Shown piece by piece: positions 5,981-10,233 of a DNA stretch of 10,233 nucleotides. A program made the translations under genes and the position numbers. This DNA is from Oscillospiraceae bacterium. Its GTDB lineage: Bacteria > Bacillota > Clostridia > Christensenellales > Aristaeellaceae. The notes beneath the pieces are model-generated. The model did no database searches. It worked only from the letters and a program-made list of their open reading frames with translations, and was not told where the DNA came from. The stretch is from positions 1 through 10,233 of the forward strand of contig JAISBH010000129.1 in NCBI GenBank assembly GCA_031266295.1, in the 5' to 3' direction. Positions within the stretch are counted from its first letter, which is position 1, and each line of letters starts with the position of its first letter.

Positions 5981-7375
5981 TTGAAACCATTCATGGATCA
6001 AAACTTCCTGTTGGGTACTCCGACGGCGCGTACGTTGTTCCACGACGTGGCGGCAAGCGCTCCTATATGTGATTTTCACTGCCATATCCCGCCCAAGCAG
6101 ATCGCGGAGAACAAGCCCTTCCGGTCGATAACCGAGGCGTGGCTGGGCGGGGATCATTATAAATGGCGCGCGATGCGCATAGCGGGCGTGCCGGAGCGCA
6201 GAATCACCGGCGACGCATCCGACCTGGAGAAGTTCGAGGCGTACGCGGCCGTCGTCGAGAAGGCGGTCGGCAATCCTCTCTACCATTGGACGCACCTTGA
6301 GCTGCAACGATACTTCGGCGTAGAGGAACCGCTGACCTCGCGCAGCGCGACCTCTATATTCGAGCATTGCAACGCCCTGCTCGACGACGGTATGCGCCCG
6401 CAGGAGCTGATTGCGCGCAGCAACGTACGACTGCTATGCACGACGGACGACCCGATAGACGCCCTTGAGTGGCATGAACAGCTGTCCGTACGGAACGACA
6501 GCGGCGCGACGATCCTCCCGGCGTTCAGGCCGGACAAGGTGCTGAACCCGGCCGACGCAGATTACGCGGCTTACTTGGAGAACCTGAAGGAGGTCAGCGG
6601 GGATACCGTCGGCTCGTTTGCTGATTTGAAGGGCATTCTAGTCAAGCGGATCGATTACTTCCATGAACACGGCTGCCGATTGAGCGACCATGCGCTGGAC
6701 ACCGTACCGTTCGCGCGGACCGACGAATCCAAGCTGGATTCAATATTGAACGGCGCGGCGTCTGGGAAGCCCGTTTCCCAGGAATCGCTGGTGCAGTTCC
6801 GTACGGCGCTGCTGAAGTTCCTTGCGGAAGAGTACTCGAGGCGCGGCTGGACGATGCAGCTGCATATCGGCGCTATCCGTAACATAAACGCCCCAATGTT
6901 CGCCGCGCTCGGTTCGGACGTAGGCTGCGACGCGATGAACGACCTTCCGATCGCGGCCCCGCTCGTCGGTCTGCTCAACATAATGAGCGAGGATCAGCCG
7001 CTGCCGCGAACGCTGTTATACTGCCTCAACGATAAGGATAATTACGCGTTGAACGTGATCGCCGGCGCGTTGCAGCGCGACGGCCGCGCGTCACATGTCG
7101 CGATGGGTCCGGCGTGGTGGTATCACGATCAGCGCGACGGTATGGTCACACACCTGCGAAACCTAGCGAACGTGTCGATGCTTAGCGAATTCATCGGCAT
7201 GACGACCGACAGCCGCTCCCTGCTGTCGTACACGCGGCATGAGTATTTCCGACGCATACTGTGTAACCTACTGGGCGATTGGGTTGAAAACGGCGAATAT
7301 CCTGCGGATATCGAGCTGCTGGGCGACATAGTTCGCCGCGTTAGCTTCGAAAACGCGTATAGGCTGTTTGTGTAG
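5981..7375 (+). CDS. uxaC: Uronate (glucuronate) isomerase UxaC
   Basis: Cytoplasmic uronate isomerase converting D-glucuronate to D-fructuronate and D-galacturonate to D-tagaturonate, the first step of hexuronate breakdown that ends in KDPG and the aldolase encoded just upstream. The 464-residue length is normal. It has the amidohydrolase-type HxH at H33/H35 (DFHCHIPP), GDHYKWRAMR (57-66), NPLYHWTHLEL (98-108), CTTDDPID (153-160), FRPDK (182-186), H295 in MQLHIGA, WWYHDQRDGM (379-388) and SRSLLSYTRHEYFRR (411-425), all closely matching the E. coli enzyme. The TTG start is chosen because it yields MKPFMDQNFLL, the family N-terminus, with GTGAGGG (5967-5973) 7 bases upstream; ATG 5993 would lose the first four residues. 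The dehydrogenases, dehydratases and KDG kinase needed to complete the route are not in the window. Confidence 0.96.
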   Translation: MKPFMDQNFLLGTPTARTLFHDVAASAPICDFHCHIPPKQIAENKPFRSITEAWLGGDHYKWRAMRIAGVPERRITGDASDLEKFEAYAAVVEKAVGNPLYHWTHLELQRYFGVEEPLTSRSATSIFEHCNALLDDGMRPQELIARSNVRLLCTTDDPIDALEWHEQLSVRNDSGATILPAFRPDKVLNPADADYAAYLENLKEVSGDTVGSFADLKGILVKRIDYFHEHGCRLSDHALDTVPFARTDESKLDSILNGAASGKPVSQESLVQFRTALLKFLAEEYSRRGWTMQLHIGAIRNINAPMFAALGSDVGCDAMNDLPIAAPLVGLLNIMSEDQPLPRTLLYCLNDKDNYALNVIAGALQRDGRASHVAMGPAWWYHDQRDGMVTHLRNLANVSMLSEFIGMTTDSRSLLSYTRHEYFRRILCNLLGDWVENGEYPADIELLGDIVRRVSFENAYRLFV

Positions 7376-7410
7376 GGCAGAATACGGAGAACCCTTAAAG
7401 AAAGGAACGC

Positions 7411-8028
7411 ATGATCGCAATCCTTGATTATGGATGCGGAAACCTGCGCAGCGTCTCCAAGGCGCTGGAATATCTGGGGCAAGAGACGATCGTGACGGGG
7501 GGGGCGGCGGATGTATCCCGCGCCTCCCATGTCATTCTGCCCGGAGTCGGCGCGTTCGCGGATGCCATGCGGTTATTCCGGCAATCCGATAACGGCGGTC
7601 TTGAAAGCGCGCTGCTTGAGGCCGTCGCGCTTAATAAACCTGTGCTGGGCATCTGCCTGGGTATGCAGATGCTGATGTCCGGCAGCGACGAGGACGGCTG
7701 GCACGACGGGATAGGGCTGTTCGACGCGCCGGTAACGCGCTTCCCCAAGGACGCAGGCAAGGTGCCCCATATGGGCTGGAACAGGATCACGTCGCGCGGG
7801 TGCCCGTTGTTCGATGGCGTGGACGGCGCGTATGTCTACTTCGTGCACTCGTATCGCGTCGAGGGCGTGCATGACTGGACGGCGGCTTCATCCGATTACG
7901 GCAGCGCCTTCACGGCGGCGGTATGGCACGGCAATCTGTTCGGCGCCCAATTCCACCCTGAGAAGAGCGGTGAAGCGGGACTACGCATTCTCAAGAATTT
8001 CGCCGAAATGAGGACGCGCGGATGCTGA
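7411..8028 (+). CDS. hisH: Imidazole glycerol phosphate synthase, glutaminase subunit HisH
   Basis: Class I glutamine amidotransferase subunit that releases ammonia for HisF in histidine synthesis. The 205 residues match the family length. The catalytic triad is visible: C82 in GICLGMQ, H182 and E184 in QFHPEKSG. The PGVG loop (44-47) is the HisH oxyanion strand, and the N-terminus IAILDYGCGNLRS is diagnostic. A good ribosome site, AAAGGA (7402-7407), precedes the ATG. It lies 35 bases after uxaC and overlaps hisF by 7 bases, so the two subunits are translated together, as expected for a 1:1 complex. The gene contains a run of eight G (7497-7504, around codons 29-31) that is unusual but in frame. 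A role for HisH/HisF homologues in surface-sugar amidation is an alternative known elsewhere, but the residues here look like the standard histidine enzymes. Confidence 0.96.
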   Translation: MIAILDYGCGNLRSVSKALEYLGQETIVTGGAADVSRASHVILPGVGAFADAMRLFRQSDNGGLESALLEAVALNKPVLGICLGMQMLMSGSDEDGWHDGIGLFDAPVTRFPKDAGKVPHMGWNRITSRGCPLFDGVDGAYVYFVHSYRVEGVHDWTAASSDYGSAFTAAVWHGNLFGAQFHPEKSGEAGLRILKNFAEMRTRGC

Positions 8029-8780
8029 CGAAACGGATTATACCATGCCTGGACATTCGCGGCGGGCGCGTGGTCAAGGGCGTGAACTTCGTGAACATCC
8101 GCGACGCGGGCGATCCGGTAGAGGCGGCTCAAGCGTACAACCGCGCCGGAGCGGATGAACTGGTCTTGCTGGACATCAACGCATCCCACGAGAAGCGTGC
8201 GACACTGCGGGACGTCGTATCCCGCGTGGCCGAGCAGGTATTCATACCGTTTACGGTCGGCGGCGGGATAGGCAGCCTGGATTCAATGAAGGCGTTGCTG
8301 CGTCTGGGTGCGGACAAGATATCGATTAACTCGCCGGCTGTGCGCGATCCCAGCCTGATCGAGGAAGCCGCGCTGAAGTTCGGCAGCCAGTGCGTGGTGG
8401 TCGCGATGGACGTCAAGCGGCGCGGCGGCGGTGGTTGGACGGTATACGTGAACGGCGGACGCGTGGATACGGGCATGGACGCGCTGGAGTGGGCGGTGGA
8501 GGCCGAACGGCGCGGTGCGGGCGAGATTCTGTTGACCAGCATGGACACGGACGGGGTAAGGACGGGTTACGATCTGCCGGTGACGCTGGCGGTCTGCGAG
8601 GCTGTGGCGATACCGGTGATCGCGTCAGGCGGCGCGGGCGAGCTGGATCACTTCAGGGCGGCGTTGGTTGAAGGCAGGGCCGACGCTGCGCTGGCCGCGA
8701 CGCTGTTTCACGATCAGATAATCACCATTGGTGAGGTCAAGGCATACCTCAACGCGCGGGGCGTGCCGGTTCGATTATAA
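8022..8780 (+). CDS. hisF: Imidazole glycerol phosphate synthase, cyclase subunit HisF
   Basis: A (beta/alpha)8-barrel cyclase that uses HisH-derived ammonia to turn PRFAR into imidazole glycerol phosphate plus AICAR, the latter feeding purine synthesis. The 252 residues are a standard length. Catalytic D11 (RIIPCLDIRGGRVVKG) and D130 (VVAMDVKRR) are at canonical positions. LLDINASHE (49-57), FTVGGGI (77-83), SINSPAV (101-107), LLTSMDTDG (170-178) and VIASGGAG are the family phosphate-binding and loop motifs. It begins inside the end of hisH with TGAGGA (8009-8014) as ribosome site. HisA, often found between hisH and hisF, is absent here, as are all other histidine genes. Confidence 0.97.
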   Translation: MLTKRIIPCLDIRGGRVVKGVNFVNIRDAGDPVEAAQAYNRAGADELVLLDINASHEKRATLRDVVSRVAEQVFIPFTVGGGIGSLDSMKALLRLGADKISINSPAVRDPSLIEEAALKFGSQCVVVAMDVKRRGGGGWTVYVNGGRVDTGMDALEWAVEAERRGAGEILLTSMDTDGVRTGYDLPVTLAVCEAVAIPVIASGGAGELDHFRAALVEGRADAALAATLFHDQIITIGEVKAYLNARGVPVRL

Positions 8781-8800
8781 CTGTGAAAGGATGACGCTGT

Positions 8801-10099
8801 TTGATTGACCGGTATACAAGGCCGGAAATGGCCGCGTTATGGACGAAGGAACATCGCTTTCAATCCTGGCTGGACGTGGAGCTGGCCGCCGCAGACGCTT
8901 GGTCAAGACTCGGCGTCGTGCCAGTCGAGGACGCGGCGGCCATGCGGCGCAACGCGCGCTTTACTGTCGAGCGGGTCGAGGAGATAGAGCAAACCACCCG
9001 CCACGATGTGGTCGCGTTCACCCGATGCGTCGCGGAGGGATTAGGCCATGAATCGAAGTGGCTGCATTACGGTTTGACCTCCACGGACGTGGTCGATACC
9101 GCGTTGTCCAGCGTGCTCAACGAGGCGTGCGGGATACTGCGGGACGACGTCAAAGCGCTGACCGAGACGCTGAAAAACCAGGCCAAACGCTGGAAGAATA
9201 CCCCCATAATGGGCCGCACCCACGGTGTGCACGCCGAACCTACTACGCTCGGCTTGAAGTTCGCGCTGTGGTACGCGGAGTCGCGGCGCAATCTGGTTCG
9301 GTTGGAGCGCGCTAGGGAATCGATCACCGTCGGGAAGATATCCGGCGCGGTCGGGACATATGCAAACGTGGATCCCAGGGTCGAGGTGTACGTATGCCAA
9401 GCGATGGGGCTGCAGCCGTCGCCGATCAGCACCCAGACGCTGCAGCGGGACAGGCACGCGGAGTTCATATCGACGCTGGGCATCGTCGCGTCGTGCCTAG
9501 AAAAGTACGCGACGGAGATACGGCTACTGCAGCAGACTGAACTGCGCGAGGTAGAGGAACCGTTCCGCTCGGGGCAGAAGGGATCCTCAGCGATGCCGCA
9601 TAAGCGCAACCCCATCAACTGCGAGCAGATATGCGGCCTGGCCAGGCTGGTGCGCTCCTATGTAACGCCGGCGCTGGAGGATATCGCGCTTTGGCACGAG
9701 CGCGACATATCGCATTCGTCGGTCGAGCGCGTGGTACTCCCCGACGCCACGCAGCTGCTGGACTTCATGCTGCATAAACTGACCGGCATACTAGGCGGGC
9801 TGTTCATCTATCCGGACAACATGACGCGCAGTATGGAACGCAGCCTGGGTCTGCCGTTTAGCCAGCATGTGCTGCTCGCGCTGATCGGGAAGGGTATGCT
9901 GCGCGAGGACGCTTACGACGCGGTGCAGCGGCTGGCCATGCAGTCGTGGGGCGCGCAGGAACCGTTCCGCGAGATATTGGAATCGGACGAGGATATACGC
10001 GTCGCGCTCACGGCTAAGGAACTGGACGAATGCTTCAACCCAGCGTATCATCAGCGGTATGTGGAGGAGATTTACGCGAGGCTGGGGTTAAACGATTGA
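8801..10099 (+). CDS. purB: Adenylosuccinate lyase PurB
   Basis: Fumarate-releasing lyase acting twice in purine synthesis: SAICAR to AICAR, and adenylosuccinate to AMP. It forms a homotetramer in the cytoplasm. The 432 residues are close to the B. subtilis enzyme, and key residues fall at the same numbers: H68 (TTRHDVVAF), H89 (WLHYGLTSTD) and H141 (GRTHGVHAEP). The mobile signature loop GSSAMPHKRNP (261-271) carries the catalytic serine. The TTG start is supported by the conserved N-terminus MIDRYTRPEM and by GAAAGGA (8785-8791) 9 bases upstream; the ATG at 8791 is out of frame and stops after five codons, and the next in-frame ATG (8828) would remove conserved residues. It lies 20 bases after hisF, so co-expression with the other AICAR-producing enzyme is likely. 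It is the last gene in the window. Confidence 0.97.
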   Translation: MIDRYTRPEMAALWTKEHRFQSWLDVELAAADAWSRLGVVPVEDAAAMRRNARFTVERVEEIEQTTRHDVVAFTRCVAEGLGHESKWLHYGLTSTDVVDTALSSVLNEACGILRDDVKALTETLKNQAKRWKNTPIMGRTHGVHAEPTTLGLKFALWYAESRRNLVRLERARESITVGKISGAVGTYANVDPRVEVYVCQAMGLQPSPISTQTLQRDRHAEFISTLGIVASCLEKYATEIRLLQQTELREVEEPFRSGQKGSSAMPHKRNPINCEQICGLARLVRSYVTPALEDIALWHERDISHSSVERVVLPDATQLLDFMLHKLTGILGGLFIYPDNMTRSMERSLGLPFSQHVLLALIGKGMLREDAYDAVQRLAMQSWGAQEPFREILESDEDIRVALTAKELDECFNPAYHQRYVEEIYARLGLND

Positions 10100-10108
10100 T
10101 TAGAAGGG

Positions 10109-10170
10109 AACCCCCCTCTGTCGCTGCGGCGACATCTCCCCCGGGGGGGGCGGTGGGGGTGGTGGGGGTT
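10109..10170. repeat. Candidate dispersed intergenic repeat with C/G-tract inverted ends
   Basis: Ten bases after purB the sequence changes character. AACCCCC (10109-10115) is the exact inverted partner of GGGGGTT (10164-10170). Between them lie a perfect hairpin at 10119-10134 (TGTCGC, TGCG loop, GCGACA) and a self-complementary CCCCCGGGGG (10138-10147). The layout of pyrimidine tract, TGTCGC hairpin and C-tract resembles intergenic palindromic repeats I recall from clostridial gut genomes. That resemblance is from memory and unverified. There is no T-run, so intrinsic termination in the standard form is not supported. Confidence 0.45.
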
Positions 10171-10178
10171 AAAGAGGG
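10143..10178 (+). other. G-quadruplex-type motif
   Basis: G-tracts of 8, 5, 5 and 3 bases are separated by loops CGGT, TGGT and TTAAAGA, satisfying the usual four-tract rule with loops of 7 or fewer. It lies on the coding strand 44 bases after the purB stop, so the purB mRNA 3' end could fold it. Whether it forms in the cell is unknown, and it competes with pairing to the C-tracts at 10111-10116 and 10138-10142. Confidence 0.5.
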
Positions 10179-10205
10179 TCGCCAGCCACGGTGCTACGGC
10201 AACCC
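10176..10205. repeat. Second imperfect hairpin downstream of purB
   Basis: GGGTCGCC (10176-10183) pairs with GGCAACCC (10198-10205) with one mismatch, and AGC/GCT (10184-10186, 10193-10195) can pair inside. A small CCCA-AAA-TGGG palindrome follows at 10204-10214. No T-run follows. With the preceding repeat it makes an almost continuous structured, non-coding tail to the window edge; I see no open frame with a ribosome site in 10100-10233. Confidence 0.35.
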
Positions 10206-10233
10206 CAAAATGGGATTCAGCGCAGCGGGTGAA

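Noticed and set aside
7411..8780. HisH/HisF as surface-polysaccharide amidation enzymes (WbpG-associated type)
   Set aside because: Catalytic and phosphate-binding residues match standard histidine enzymes, there are no sugar-modifying neighbours, and purB adjacency fits the AICAR link.
9067..9618. Minus-strand open frame of 183 codons inside purB
   Set aside because: Fully antisense to the conserved PurB core; no family features in its translation and no evidence of independent expression. The same applies to the antisense frame at 5870-6367 across uxaC.
10119..10134. Intrinsic terminator after purB
   Set aside because: The hairpin is followed by TCTCCCCC and a G-run rather than a T-run, in both orientations lacking the expected U-tract, so a standard intrinsic terminator is not supported.

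Overview
The window is a GC-rich stretch (about 60% by eye) from a bacterium, most likely a clostridial member of the Bacillota. The main evidence is a DnaD/DnaB-type primosome protein directly coupled to a DnaC/DnaI-type helicase-loader ATPase, a pairing typical of that phylum. Bacillus-like PurB residue numbering, strong AGGAGG-type ribosome binding sites and frequent TTG/GTG starts agree with this. The order or genus cannot be fixed from the sequence; a gut-type anaerobe is an inference from the hexuronate genes.

Layout: eight complete genes, all on the + strand, fill 180-10099 with gaps of no more than about 45 bases. In order they are a MATE-family efflux transporter (180-1595), exonuclease III (best start 1632, end 2420), a long DnaD-like primosome protein with four tandem C-terminal-type repeats (2465-4012), a DnaC/DnaI-like AAA+ loader with a four-cysteine cluster (4012-4998), a KDPG/KHG aldolase fused to a VOC (glyoxalase-like) domain (5024-5965), uronate isomerase UxaC (5981-7375), the imidazole glycerol phosphate synthase subunits HisH (7411-8028) and HisF (8022-8780), and adenylosuccinate lyase PurB (8801-10099). 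No gene is cut by the window edges and I see no RNA gene, insertion sequence or CRISPR array.

The 179 bases before the first gene look like a divergent regulatory region. They hold a good sigma-A-type promoter facing right, a plausible one facing left off the window, and two small palindromes built on the same ATGGT/ACCAT half-site. The 134 bases after purB hold no gene but are highly structured: a hairpin, C/G-tract inverted repeats, a G-quadruplex-type motif and a second imperfect hairpin. This looks like a dispersed intergenic repeat rather than a normal terminator.

The genes fall into functional modules: export (MATE), DNA repair and replication initiation (exonuclease III, DnaD-like protein, loader), hexuronate breakdown (UxaC at the top and the aldolase at the bottom of the pathway), and AICAR metabolism. 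HisHF releases AICAR while making the histidine precursor, and PurB makes AICAR in purine synthesis. Most of this is ordinary housekeeping. The least ordinary points are the four-repeat DnaD-like protein, the aldolase-VOC fusion, hisH-hisF without hisA but next to purB, the paired palindromes before the MATE gene, and the structured tail.
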